Source of the DNA: an uncultured Actinomycetes bacterium
Lineage (GTDB): Bacteria > Actinomycetota > Acidimicrobiia > Acidimicrobiales > Microtrichaceae
Direction: 5' to 3'
Assembly (NCBI GenBank): GCA_903868545.1
Contig: CAIPVR010000298.1
Coordinates: 1-35,462 of the forward strand
DNA: 35,462 nucleotides
Position numbers and translations under genes: made by a program. Below, piece after piece: positions 7,278-16,843 of this stretch (position 1 is the first letter of the stretch; the number at the start of each line of letters is the position of its first letter). The notes beneath the pieces were generated by a model, which saw nothing but the letters and a program-made list of their open reading frames with translations, searched no databases and was not told the origin of the DNA.

Positions 7278-8075
7278 GTGCCGGAACTCACGTCGCTCGA
7301 GGGCAGGCGGTTCATCGTGACCGGGGCGGCCCAGGGCCTCGGCGAGACCATCGCCGCCCGCATCACCGATCTCGGGGGGCGCGTCCTGGTGGCCGACGTG
7401 CAGGACGACCTCGGCGTCGAGGTGGCGGACCGGCTGGGCGGCGAGTTCCAGCACCTGGACGTCACCTCGGAGGACGGGTGGGCCGCGGCGGTGGACGCCG
7501 CCACCGACCGCCTCGGTGGCCTCGACGGGCTGGTGAACAACGCGGCGCTCCTCTACATGGGGCCGCTCGAGCACATGGACCTCGACCGCGCCCGCCGGCT
7601 CATCGACGTGAACCTGCTCGGCCCGCTCATCGGGATCCGTGCCGTCGCCCCGGCGCTGCGCGACAACGGCGGCGGGTCGATCGTCAACATCTCCTCGATC
7701 GGCGGCCTCGAGGGCATGAACTCCACCGCGGCGTACAACGCCTCCAAGTGGGGGCTGCGCGGCCTCACCCGGGCCACGGCCCTCGAACTGGGGCTCGACA
7801 ACGTTCGGGTCAACGCCGTGTGCCCGGGCATGGGCAACCCGGAGATGTCGACGCCGTTCCTCGAGCAGTTCGACCTCGACCGCTACATGGCCACGGCGCC
7901 CCGTATCCCGTTCCACCCCGAGCGGGGCCGGCCACGGAACGTGGACGTGCACGACGTCGCCGAGATGGTGGTCTGGCTGCTGTCCGACGCCGCCCGGGGG
8001 TGTACGGGCGCCGACTTCCCGGTCGACGCCGGGTGGACCGCGGGCACCTACGCGGAGGGTCTCCCCGGATTCTGA
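7278..8075 (+). CDS. Short-chain dehydrogenase/reductase
   Basis: The 265-residue classical SDR has the cofactor motif TGAAQGLG (15-22), Asp40 at the end of strand beta-2 (VLVAD, favouring NAD(H)), NNAA (87-90) and the catalytic Ser140, Tyr153 and Lys157 (YNASK). The C-terminal part contains CPGMGNPEM and a long substrate loop. VDAGWTAG replaces the common VDGG. It resembles 3-alpha(20-beta)-hydroxysteroid dehydrogenase-type enzymes, but the substrate is unproven. GTG 7278 is preferred to the in-frame GTG 7251 because GAAGGGG (7264-7270) lies 7 nt before it and the protein then begins in the usual place. It is divergent from argJ and faces the PLP-enzyme gene. Confidence 0.85.
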   Translation: MPELTSLEGRRFIVTGAAQGLGETIAARITDLGGRVLVADVQDDLGVEVADRLGGEFQHLDVTSEDGWAAAVDAATDRLGGLDGLVNNAALLYMGPLEHMDLDRARRLIDVNLLGPLIGIRAVAPALRDNGGGSIVNISSIGGLEGMNSTAAYNASKWGLRGLTRATALELGLDNVRVNAVCPGMGNPEMSTPFLEQFDLDRYMATAPRIPFHPERGRPRNVDVHDVAEMVVWLLSDAARGCTGADFPVDAGWTAGTYAEGLPGF

Positions 8076-8097
8076 GCCCGGCCGCCGGCGGATCGTG

Positions 8098-9585
8098 TCA
8101 GTCGCGCGGCGGGACGTACAGCCGATTGAAGTACTCGACGAGCAGGCGCTCGGCGAGGGGTGCGGGGCACACGTCGAGGATGGCGTTGATGCCGGCGGTG
8201 CCCTCGTCGGGCAGGTCCGTGCCGCCATCGGCCGACGCACCGATGCCGGCGCCCTCGAGCAGCGCGTCGAACGTGGCCGCGTCGAGCGCGTCGGGGTCGA
8301 GTCCGGCGAGGAGCTCGACGATCGCGGGGTCCGCCGCGGGCGTGGGCGCCGCGACGGCCTCGGCGACGGCGGTCCGGAAGTCCTCGATCAGCTCGGGCAC
8401 CAGCGGCAGGCTCGCCCCGCCGATCGACAGGTGGATGTTGGCCTTGGAGCCGGCGAAGCCGAGCTGCGGCTGCACGAACCACCGGTGGGTGCGCATCCGG
8501 TCCACCACGTCGAACACGTTCACGAGGTCGGCGCCGCCGGGCCCGGTGGCCGAGGTCAGCGCCACCAGGTTCGACTCCGGTGTGCCCATCACCTCGAGCT
8601 CGGGGATGGTGTCGACCCCGGCCACGATCTCCTTGCGGGCCGCCAGGGTGCGGGCGGCGATGTCGAGGAAGCCGTCGTCGCCCACGTAGTTCAGGACCGC
8701 CCAGGTCGCGGCGAGCGGACCGCCCGACTTGGTGCTCTGGAACGTGGTGTTGATCACCGTGTAGCCGGTCCACGCGGCCTTCGCGTACAGCTGGTGACGG
8801 CGGATCGAGGCGTCCCGGTACAGCACCAGCGATGCGCCCTTGGGGCAGTACGCGTACTTGTGGAAGTCCATCGACATCGACGTCACGCCCGGCACCGAGA
8901 AGTCGAAGTCGGTGACCGGCTCGCCCAGACGCCGGAAGTACGGCAGCACGAACCCGCCGATGCACCCGTCCACGTGGAACAGCAGGTCGCGCTCGAGCGC
9001 CAGCGCGCCCAACTCGGGGACCGGGTCCACCACGCCGTGGGCGTACGACACCGCCGAGGCGACCATGAGGATGGTGCGGTCGTCGACCGCGCCGGCCATC
9101 ACCTCGGGGTCGACCTTCCACGTGGTGGTGTCCACCGGGACCGTCACCACCTCCACGTCGAAGTAGTGGGCGCCCTTGTGGAACGCCGGGTGCGCGGTGA
9201 CCGGCAGCACCATCGTGGGTCGGTCCAGGTCGGGCCGGAGCTCACGCGCCCGGTCCCGTGCCGACTTCACCGCCATCATGCAGCTCTCGGTCCCACCGGA
9301 GGTGAAGTGGCCCACCACGTCGGGTCCGCCACGGAGGTGGGTCCGGGCCATGCCGACCACTTCGTTCTCGAAACGCAGCAGGCTCGGGAACACCGTGGGG
9401 TCGAGGGCGTTCTCGTCGTACCACTCGACCAGCGCCCGTTTGGCGATCCGGTCCACGTCCGGCCGGCCCGGGTCGTACACGTAGGCCCAGGTGCGGCCAC
9501 CCTTGGTGTCGAGGTCGTGCTCCCGGTAGGCCGCCATGGCCCCGAACAGCGCCGCCTCATCCATGCCCTTCGCCGGGATCCGCAT
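8098..9585 (-). CDS. PLP-dependent group II decarboxylase / sphingosine-1-phosphate lyase-like enzyme
   Basis: The 495-residue fold type I PLP enzyme has TSGGTES (95-101, phosphate binding), HVDGCIGGF with Asp206 (pyridine nitrogen contact) and SMDFHKYAYCPKGAS with His242-Lys243, the Schiff-base lysine. This Lys context and the following LVLYRD match the sphingosine-1-phosphate lyase / glutamate-tyrosine decarboxylase branch. There is no membrane anchor, unlike eukaryotic lyases. Beyond about residue 420 there is an extra acidic/Ala-rich region (AEAVAAPTPAADPAIVELLAGLDPDALDAA) before the final YFNRLYVPPRD. Reaction possibilities are C-C lyase or amino-acid decarboxylase. ATG 9585 has a strong SD (GGAGGGGGA), and a TAGCAT on the minus strand at 9631-9636 may be its -10. 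It is divergent from the amidase. Confidence 0.78.
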   Translation of the reverse strand: MRIPAKGMDEAALFGAMAAYREHDLDTKGGRTWAYVYDPGRPDVDRIAKRALVEWYDENALDPTVFPSLLRFENEVVGMARTHLRGGPDVVGHFTSGGTESCMMAVKSARDRARELRPDLDRPTMVLPVTAHPAFHKGAHYFDVEVVTVPVDTTTWKVDPEVMAGAVDDRTILMVASAVSYAHGVVDPVPELGALALERDLLFHVDGCIGGFVLPYFRRLGEPVTDFDFSVPGVTSMSMDFHKYAYCPKGASLVLYRDASIRRHQLYAKAAWTGYTVINTTFQSTKSGGPLAATWAVLNYVGDDGFLDIAARTLAARKEIVAGVDTIPELEVMGTPESNLVALTSATGPGGADLVNVFDVVDRMRTHRWFVQPQLGFAGSKANIHLSIGGASLPLVPELIEDFRTAVAEAVAAPTPAADPAIVELLAGLDPDALDAATFDALLEGAGIGASADGGTDLPDEGTAGINAILDVCPAPLAERLLVEYFNRLYVPPRD

Positions 9586-9653
9586 CCCCAGTCCCCCTCC
9601 GTGGCCGGGCCGTCGGGACCCGGCGGCCGGATGCTAGGGGGTGGTGCCGCCGC

Positions 9654-9659
9654 TACGGT
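9654..9659 (+). promoter_or_regulatory. -10-like hexamer of the amidase gene
   Basis: TACGGT ends 7 nt before the ATG at 9667, consistent with a leaderless mRNA. It supports ATG 9667 over the GTG at 9658, which overlaps the hexamer. Confidence 0.5.
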
Positions 9660-9666
9660 GCCCCGC

Positions 9667-11106
9667 ATGGCCTCCGACACCGCCTCCCGCCCGGACCTCC
9701 CGCCCTTCGGCTCCGCCCTCGAGGTGGCCGACGCGATCCGTCGGCGCGAGGTGTCGCCCACCGAGGTGCTCGACCTCTACCTGGCCAGGATCGACCGGAT
9801 CGACCCGGATCTCGGCGCCGTGGTGCTGCGCGACGACGAACGGGCCCGGGCCGACGCCCGCTCGGCCGAGGAGCGGCTCCTCGAGGGGGGCGACCTCCCG
9901 CCGTTCCTGGGCGTGCCCATCCCGATCAAGGACCTCGACGACGTCGCGGGGTGGCCCACCACGTACGGCTCGCGCGCCACGCCGTCCGGTCCGGCCGCCG
10001 AGGACTCGCTGGTGGTCCGCCGGCTCCGCGACGCGGGCTTCGTGCTCCTCGGCAAGACGGCGACGCCGGAGTTCGGCACGATCTCGTTCACCGAGTCGGA
10101 GCGCTTCGGGCCCACCCGCAACCCGTGGGACACGTCGCGCACCCCCGGCGGGTCGTCGGGGGGTGCGGGCGCAGCGGTGGCGGCGGGCCTGGCCCCGGTC
10201 GCCCACGCCAGCGACGGCGGGGGATCGATCAGGATCCCGGCCTCGTGCAACGGCCTCGTCGGCCTGAAGCCCGCGCGCAACCGGGTGACCGGTGTGGTCG
10301 AGGAACTGGCCTCCGCCAGCACCTCGGGTGTGGTGAGCCGCACGGTGGCCGACACGGCTGCACTGCTCGACGTGCTGTCGGCCGCCGACCCCGGTGCGTG
10401 GAACCACGCGCCGCCACCCTCCCGGCCGTACCTCGGCGAGGTCGGGGCCGACCCGGGCGCCCTCCGTGTCCGCGTCAGCACGTCGAACCCGCTCGGTCTT
10501 CCCGTGGAGCCCGACGTGGAGGCGGCGCTCGAGGTCGCTGCCGGCATCTTGGCCTCCCTGGGCCACCATGTGGAGATGGGCCCGCCCTCGTGGCCCGACG
10601 CCGGGGAGTTCCTCGTCGGGTTCCTGACGGTGTGGTCCACCATCTCCGCCGGTGTGCCGATCGTCGACGAGTCGCTGCTGGAGGCCCACAACCGGGTGGA
10701 ACGCGAACGCGCCCGGGCCACCGACGCGATCACCTACGTGGAGTCGGTCGCCGCCCTGCAGCGGGCGTCACGGGAGTTCACGGCCCAGTTCGGGCGCGAC
10801 CTCGACGTGCTCGTCACGCCGACGATGGCGGTGCTCCCACCCACGGTGGGGTCGGTCTGGGCCGGCGGGTCCGAGGACCCCGCGGCGCCGATCACCAACT
10901 GCACGCCGATGGCCACGTTCACGGCGCTGCACAACGTCACCGGGCAGCCCGCCATCTCGCTCCCGATCCACCGCACCGCCGCCGGTCTGCCGGTCGGGGT
11001 GCAGTTCGCCGCCGGCCCGTGGCGGGACGACCTGCTGATCCGGCTGGCCTCGCAGATCGAGGCGGCCACCCCCTGGGCCGAACACTGGCCCGACCTGGCC
11101 GGCTGA
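9667..11106 (+). CDS. Amidase signature family protein
   Basis: The 479-residue amidase has the Ser-cisSer-Lys triad regions: the lysine in FLGVPIPIKDLDDV (about residue 90) and the Gly/Ser-rich signature RTPGGSSGGAGAAVAAGLAPVAHASDGGGSIRIPASCNGLVGLKP (about 158-202). The family hydrolyses amides, and members include amidases acting on aryl or aliphatic amides and GatA. No GatB or GatC neighbour is present, and the C-terminal half (NVTGQPAISLPIHRTAAGLPVGVQFAAG) looks like a free-standing amidase. The enzyme is cytoplasmic with no signal. It is divergent from the PLP enzyme, with 81 nt between starts. Whether the two share a pathway is unknown. A longer frame upstream is only the antisense of the PLP gene. 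Confidence 0.9.
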   Translation: MASDTASRPDLPPFGSALEVADAIRRREVSPTEVLDLYLARIDRIDPDLGAVVLRDDERARADARSAEERLLEGGDLPPFLGVPIPIKDLDDVAGWPTTYGSRATPSGPAAEDSLVVRRLRDAGFVLLGKTATPEFGTISFTESERFGPTRNPWDTSRTPGGSSGGAGAAVAAGLAPVAHASDGGGSIRIPASCNGLVGLKPARNRVTGVVEELASASTSGVVSRTVADTAALLDVLSAADPGAWNHAPPPSRPYLGEVGADPGALRVRVSTSNPLGLPVEPDVEAALEVAAGILASLGHHVEMGPPSWPDAGEFLVGFLTVWSTISAGVPIVDESLLEAHNRVERERARATDAITYVESVAALQRASREFTAQFGRDLDVLVTPTMAVLPPTVGSVWAGGSEDPAAPITNCTPMATFTALHNVTGQPAISLPIHRTAAGLPVGVQFAAGPWRDDLLIRLASQIEAATPWAEHWPDLAG

Positions 11107-11143
11107 CCGGGAGGGGTGTGGGGGTCGGCGAGGTCCACCAGGT

Positions 11144-11161
11144 GCGCCCGGGCCCGGGCGC
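11144..11161. repeat. Perfect 18-bp palindrome
   Basis: GCGCCCGGGCCCGGGCGC is its own reverse complement. It lies 38 nt beyond the amidase stop. With no loop it is poor as an RNA hairpin but could be a protein site or arise from GC bias. Confidence 0.5.
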
Positions 11162-11249
11162 GAGGAGGGCGGCGGATGGAGAGGTCGCCCCCCCGCTCCA
11201 TCACGCCGCCCAGACCTTGGCGATCTCGCTGCGCCGGTTTCCCGGCGGT

Positions 11250-11324
11250 CCCGTGCACGACGGACCCGGTGTCCACCCGGTGGAGGGATGGGAGAGACGG
11301 ACACCGGGCCGCCGTGTGCATGGG
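11250..11324. ncRNA. Long imperfect hairpin, candidate structured RNA or inverted repeat
   Basis: The left arm (11250-11274) and right arm (11299-11324) pair along about 25 nt with a 24-nt loop. The inner 10 bp (CCCGGTGTCC, 11265-11274, with GGACACCGGG, 11299-11308) are perfect. After a small internal asymmetry, ACGG pairs with CCGT, and CCCGTGCAC pairs with GTGCATGGG with one G-T wobble. The loop is purine-rich. No promoter or T-tract is evident on either strand. Confidence 0.4.
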
Positions 11325-11401
11325 ATGGGATACCCCGCCCACGACGGGACGAGGTCCGATCACTGTGACCGTCCCCGCATCAGGCGCGACACTCGATGGA
11401 G

Positions 11402-12040
11402 TCAAGAAAGGATCAAGGTTGGGACGCCGGCGGCGGTCAGCAGCCTCGCCGTCGGCCGCAGGGGCAGGCCGATCACGGTGGTGGGGTCGCCGTCGACCCG
11501 TTCGACGAGGACGGCGCCGATCCCCTGCACGGCGTAGGCGCCCGCCTTGCCCGTGGGCTCACCCGTGGCGACATAGGCCCGCACCTCGTCGTCGCCGAGG
11601 TGCGCGAACCGCACCGAGGCCAGTTCCGTGGTCGCGGCCGTCCGGCCGTCGGCCCGGATCACGACCACGGCGGTCACCACCTGGTGCTCGCCGCCCGACA
11701 GCAGCCGGAGCATCCGCACGGCGTCGGCCTCGTCGGCGGGCTGGCCCAGGACGCTGCCGTCAGGACCTGCCACCACGGTGTCGGCGGCGAGGATCACGCT
11801 GCCCGGGTGGCGTTCCGCCACGGCGGCGGCCTTGGACCGGGCGAGGCGTTCCGCCAGCGCGACCGGGGACTCGCCGGGCACGGGTGATTCGTCCACGTCG
11901 GCCGGGTCCACCTCCGGGTCGAGCCCGAGTCGGGCCAGCAGCTCCCGGCGCCTCGGCGACGCCGAGGCGAGGACGAGCCCGGGCGGCCCGTCAGGGGTCG
12001 TGCCCGGCGGGTCCCCGGTCACCGGAGGCCCGTCATCCAC
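11402..12040 (-). CDS. maf: Maf-type nucleoside triphosphate pyrophosphatase
   Basis: The 212-residue product belongs to the Maf family (septum-formation protein Maf), which hydrolyses non-canonical or pyrimidine NTPs such as dTTP/UTP to the monophosphate. Family motifs are LVLASASPRRRELLARLGL near residue 21, DESP, ERLARSKAAAVA, ILAADTVVAGPDG with the catalytic Asp, LGQPADEADAVRML and GKAGAYAVQGIGAVLVERVDGD. The frame is open further upstream inside dus, but the family N-terminus points to GTG 12040 (or GTG 12022). GTG 12040 overlaps the dus stop by 8 nt, indicating translational coupling in a dus-maf unit. The extra 20 Pro/Gly-rich residues before LVLASAS are not typical, so the start remains uncertain. 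Confidence 0.88.
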   Translation of the reverse strand: MDDGPPVTGDPPGTTPDGPPGLVLASASPRRRELLARLGLDPEVDPADVDESPVPGESPVALAERLARSKAAAVAERHPGSVILAADTVVAGPDGSVLGQPADEADAVRMLRLLSGGEHQVVTAVVVIRADGRTAATTELASVRFAHLGDDEVRAYVATGEPTGKAGAYAVQGIGAVLVERVDGDPTTVIGLPLRPTARLLTAAGVPTLILS

Positions 12041-13190
12041 CCGACACCAGCACCTCGGCGCCGGCCTCGAGCCGGACGTCCTCGTCGGGGTCGTCGAGCC
12101 AGCCGTCGGGGAGGGCGACGCGTCGCAGCGGGCCGCTGTGGCTGCGGACGAGTCGTGCCGGGTCGCGGGTGGGCCGGGCGTCGGGGTCGAGGCGTTCGAG
12201 CAGCCGCTCCACGTCGTCGACCGATCCGACGAGACCTGCGGCCCTCCGGAGCTCACCGCCGACCGGGTAGCCCTTCAGGTACCAGCCGAGGTGCTTCCGG
12301 AACGCCGCGATGCGGTCCTCGCCGTCCCACTCCACCTGCAGGGCGACGTGCCGGCGGACCACCTCGGCCACCCGGCCGAGCGTGGGGTCCGGATCGGTCG
12401 GCCGGCCGGCGAGGCCGTCCTCGAGTTCCCGGAACAACCAGGGACGGCCGAGACAGCCCCGCCCGACCACCACGCCGTCGCATCCGGTCGCGGCGATCAT
12501 GCCCCGGGCATCGGCGGCGGAGAACACGTCGCCGTTGCCCAGCACCGGGATGCCGGTCACCGCCGCCTTCAGTTCGCCGATCGCCTCCCAGCGGGCGGCC
12601 GGCGCGTAGTGCTGCAGTGCGGTCCGCGCGTGCAGGGCCATGGCGGCCACGCCGGCGTCCGCGGCGATCCGTCCGGTGTCGAGGAAGGTGAGGTGGTCGT
12701 CGTCGATGCCCATGCGGAACTTCACCGTGACCGGCACGCGGCCTCCGGAGGTCCGGTCCGCGGCACCGACCGCCGACCGCAGCAGCCGATCGAGCAGGCG
12801 CCGCTTCCAGGGAAGGGCGGCGCCGCCGCCCACCCTCGTCACCTTCGCCGCCGGGCAGCCCAGGTTGAGGTCGAGGTGGTCCACCAGCCCGTCGCCGACG
12901 AGGCGGCGCACCGCCTCGGCCAGTGTGTCGGGGTTCGTACCGTAGAGCTGCAGCGACCGCACCGGTTCCGCCGGGTGGAACCGGGTGAGGGCCCACGACG
13001 CTGGGTGGCCCTCCAGCAGGGCGCGGGCGGTGACCATCTGGTTGACGAACATGCCACCGCCGAACGAGGCGCACAGCACGCGGAACGGGGCGTCGGTGAC
13101 GCCCGCCATCGGGGCGAGCACCACCGGGGGGTCCACCGTGATCGGCCCGATCCGGAGGGGCGCGGGTGCATCGGGAGGGGGCCCGGGCAT
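12033..13190 (-). CDS. dusB: tRNA-dihydrouridine synthase, DusB-like
   Basis: The 385-residue flavoenzyme reduces specific uridines of tRNA to dihydrouridine. It has VVLAPMAGVTDAPFR near the N-terminus (FMN/TIM barrel start), QLYGTNPDT, the active-site Cys in DLNLGCPAAKVTRVGGGAAL (Cys112), VTVKFRMGIDDDH, ALHARTALQHY, IPVLGNGDVFSAADA and GRGCLGRPWLF. A C-terminal helical domain follows. ATG 13190 is preferred to GTG 13208 because CAGGAT ends 6 nt upstream on the minus strand, matching the leaderless pattern here. GTG 13208 would add six residues. The minus-strand partner maf overlaps its end. The promoter is shared almost base for base with the divergent Dyp peroxidase. Confidence 0.92.
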   Translation of the reverse strand: MPGPPPDAPAPLRIGPITVDPPVVLAPMAGVTDAPFRVLCASFGGGMFVNQMVTARALLEGHPASWALTRFHPAEPVRSLQLYGTNPDTLAEAVRRLVGDGLVDHLDLNLGCPAAKVTRVGGGAALPWKRRLLDRLLRSAVGAADRTSGGRVPVTVKFRMGIDDDHLTFLDTGRIAADAGVAAMALHARTALQHYAPAARWEAIGELKAAVTGIPVLGNGDVFSAADARGMIAATGCDGVVVGRGCLGRPWLFRELEDGLAGRPTDPDPTLGRVAEVVRRHVALQVEWDGEDRIAAFRKHLGWYLKGYPVGGELRRAAGLVGSVDDVERLLERLDPDARPTRDPARLVRSHSGPLRRVALPDGWLDDPDEDVRLEAGAEVLVSGG

Positions 13191-13195
13191 GCCCG

Positions 13196-13202
13196 TATCC
13201 TG
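13196..13202. promoter_or_regulatory. Overlapping divergent -10 elements of dus and the Dyp peroxidase
   Basis: On the plus strand TATCCT (13196-13201) ends 7 nt before the peroxidase ATG 13209. On the minus strand CAGGAT (13197-13202) ends 6 nt before the dus ATG 13190. The two hexamers share five base pairs, so the promoters should compete. Confidence 0.5.
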
Positions 13203-13208
13203 CACCAC

Positions 13209-14150
13209 ATGAGCTCGCCGGCCACCACGCCCCCGGGCGGCACGCGGTCACCCCAGCCCGGGATCCTCGACGAGTCGACCTCCCACCACTGGGTCCAGCA
13301 GTACACCGTCGCCTTCGCGGCGGACGTGGGCGCCCTCCGGGCGGCTCTCGCCCGCATCCGCGCGCTGGAGGGCACCGACCGGTGCGCCCGGCGTGTGGTG
13401 CTGGCCATGGGGTCCTCCCTCCTCGGCACCCTGGCGACGGCGGAGATGCCGGCGGGCGCCCGCCCGTTCACCGAGATCGAGGGCCCGGACGCGGAGGGCG
13501 CCCGGCGGACTGCGCCCGCCACCCAGGACGACCTCCTCGTGTGGTTCGCCTCCGACGCGCCGGACCGCAACCTGGCCTCGGCCCGGCGGGCCCGCGCCGA
13601 ACTCGCCGGGCTCGCCGAGCTGCGGGAGGAGACACCCGGCTTCCGGTACTTCGAGCACCTCGACCTCACCGGGTTCGAGGACGGGACCGAGAACCCGACG
13701 GGGGAGGAACGGGTGTCCGTCGCGGTGCTGGCCGACGGGCCCGGCGCAGGTGGGTCCTTCGTGCTGGCCCAGCGGTGGGTGCACGACCTCGCCGGCTTCG
13801 AGCACCTCGGCGTGGCCGAACAGGAGCGGGTGATCGGCCGGACGAGGGAGGGTTCGGTCGAGCTCGACCCGTTGCCCGAACACTGCCACGTGGAGCGGGT
13901 GGTGCTGGAGGACGAACTGGGGGAGGAGCGCCAGATCTTCCGGAGGTCGTTCCCGTACGGCGACACGTCGGAGCTGGGCCTGTTCTTCCTGGCCTTCGCC
14001 GCGGACCCCACGGTCCTCTCCGACATGCTCCATCGCATGTTCGGACTCGTCGACGGCCACTACGACCGACTCACCGGGTTCTCGCGGGCGGTGTCCGGCG
14101 CCTACTACGTGGCCCCGGCGTCGGAGGTGCTCGACGCGGCCCTCGGTTGA
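13209..14150 (+). CDS. Dyp-type heme peroxidase
   Basis: This 313-residue peroxidase uses heme and H2O2 and may oxidise dyes or aromatic compounds. The family signature is GFEDGTENP with distal Asp158. The proximal heme ligand is His227 (HCHVERV) and the distal Arg is Arg245 (RQIFRRSFPYG). The spacing of 18 residues between His and Arg matches Rhodococcus DypB (His226, Arg244). It has no Tat signal, so it is a cytoplasmic class B (P-type) enzyme that might be an encapsulin cargo, but no encapsulin gene is seen nearby. The start ATG 13209 sits directly downstream of TATCCT. A long open frame upstream is the antisense of dus and maf. Confidence 0.92.
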   Translation: MSSPATTPPGGTRSPQPGILDESTSHHWVQQYTVAFAADVGALRAALARIRALEGTDRCARRVVLAMGSSLLGTLATAEMPAGARPFTEIEGPDAEGARRTAPATQDDLLVWFASDAPDRNLASARRARAELAGLAELREETPGFRYFEHLDLTGFEDGTENPTGEERVSVAVLADGPGAGGSFVLAQRWVHDLAGFEHLGVAEQERVIGRTREGSVELDPLPEHCHVERVVLEDELGEERQIFRRSFPYGDTSELGLFFLAFAADPTVLSDMLHRMFGLVDGHYDRLTGFSRAVSGAYYVAPASEVLDAALG

Positions 14151-14183
14151 GCCCCGCCCGTCGGGCGCGTTCCCGGCGCTGCG

Positions 14184-14212
14184 TTGCCCCCGCGGCTGCA
14201 CTGCCGTACGCT
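14184..14212 (+). promoter_or_regulatory. leuA leader promoter
   Basis: TTGCCC (14184-14189), exactly 17 nt and TACGCT (14207-14212) precede the leader peptide ATG (14221) by 8 nt. Transcription would therefore start on or near the A of the ATG, giving a leaderless leader peptide. Confidence 0.65.
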
Positions 14213-14220
14213 GATCGGCG

Positions 14221-16213
<1,993 letters not shown>

Positions 16214-16218
16214 GGGCG

Positions 16219-16241
16219 CCGGTCCCTCCCACCGGGAACGG
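16219..16241. terminator. Hairpin between convergent leuA and CBS-protein genes
   Basis: CCGGTCCC (16219-16226) pairs with GGGAACGG (16234-16241) with one mismatch across a 7-nt loop. Flanking GGCGCC copies (16215-16220 and 16248-16253) could extend the fold. There is no T-tract. Confidence 0.4.
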
Positions 16242-16259
16242 AGCGGCGGCGCCGGCCGG

Positions 16260-16694
16260 TCAGCGGCCGGTGGTGATGTAGTCGTGGAGGTGGCGGCGCT
16301 CCTCCTCGAGCTCCTCGAGGCGCGCCTTCACCACGTCGCCGATGCTGACGATGCCCGCGAGCTGGCCGTCCACGAGCACGGGGAGGTGGCGTCGACGGTG
16401 CTCGGTCATCATCCGGGCGAGCGTCTCGATGTCGTCCTCGGGCGCGCAGGTGAGTACCGAGGTCTCCATCACCGCTCGGACCGGCTCGGCCAGCGCGGCC
16501 GCTCCGCGTTCGGCCACGCGGCGCACCAGGTCGCGTTCGTTCAGCAACCCCAGCACGGTGCGGCCGTCGTCGGAGACGACCAGCGCTCCCACGCCGCGGA
16601 GGCGGAGCTGGCCGGCGGCCTCGGCCACCGGCGTGAGCGGGGGCACGGTGGCGACCGTGGCCCCCTTGGCGGACAGGATCCCTGCGACACGCAT
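16260..16694 (-). CDS. Two-CBS-domain protein
   Basis: The 144-residue protein consists of a CBS pair: repeat 1 about residues 5-60 (GALVVSDDGRTVLGLLNERDLVRRVAERG) and repeat 2 about 70-125 (MMTEHRRRHLPVLVDGQLAGIVSIGDVVKARLEE). CBS pairs bind adenine nucleotides and act as energy or redox sensors. The stand-alone form with a trailing Glu-rich helix (EELEEERRHLHDYI) is common in actinobacteria, and the partner is unknown. ATG 16694 is chosen because GGGGGT lies 6 nt upstream. A longer frame from 16727 would add 11 residues without support. It is divergent from the F420-dependent oxidoreductase. Confidence 0.85.
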   Translation of the reverse strand: MRVAGILSAKGATVATVPPLTPVAEAAGQLRLRGVGALVVSDDGRTVLGLLNERDLVRRVAERGAAALAEPVRAVMETSVLTCAPEDDIETLARMMTEHRRRHLPVLVDGQLAGIVSIGDVVKARLEELEEERRHLHDYITTGR

Positions 16695-16843
16695 GACTGA
16701 CCCCCTGCACCGTCGGCCGGGCACCACCCCGACCGTGTGACGTCGTTCACTGCAGTATGCGCACCAGGGGCCCGAATGTCACTCAGATCCGGCCCGTCGT
16801 GCGCCCGGGGAAGGCGCCGGACCTCCGACCGGTTGGCCACGGC

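Larger units (their letters stand above)
11107..11401. other. Structured non-coding gap between the amidase and maf stops
   Basis: This 295-nt gap separates two convergent genes. I see no credible gene in it. It holds a perfect 18-bp palindrome (11144-11161) and a long hairpin (11250-11324). A terminator or small RNA role is possible, but nothing shows direction. Confidence 0.5.

Noticed and set aside
8095-9666. In-frame upstream extension of the amidase frame by 524 codons
   Set aside because: The extension is antisense to the PLP enzyme and lacks amidase features. ATG 9667 with its -10-like hexamer is the start.
11144-11161. Palindrome as a phage or plasmid attachment site or origin
   Set aside because: No integrase, tRNA or replication gene is nearby, and GC-only palindromes arise easily at this composition.
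11201-11260. Possible gene remnant on the minus strand (GNRRSEIAKVWAA then stop)
   Set aside because: The short peptide looks protein-like, but I cannot link it to a family and the frame has no support upstream.
13191-13208. GTG 13208 as the start of dus
   Set aside because: It would put the start codon next to the peroxidase ATG and has no -10-like or SD sequence. ATG 13190 has CAGGAT at 6 nt.
16757-16843. ATG 16757 as the start of the F420-dependent oxidoreductase
   Set aside because: It would add 29 Arg/Pro-rich residues absent from the family. MSRFQVGVQ at 16844 is the standard N-terminus.
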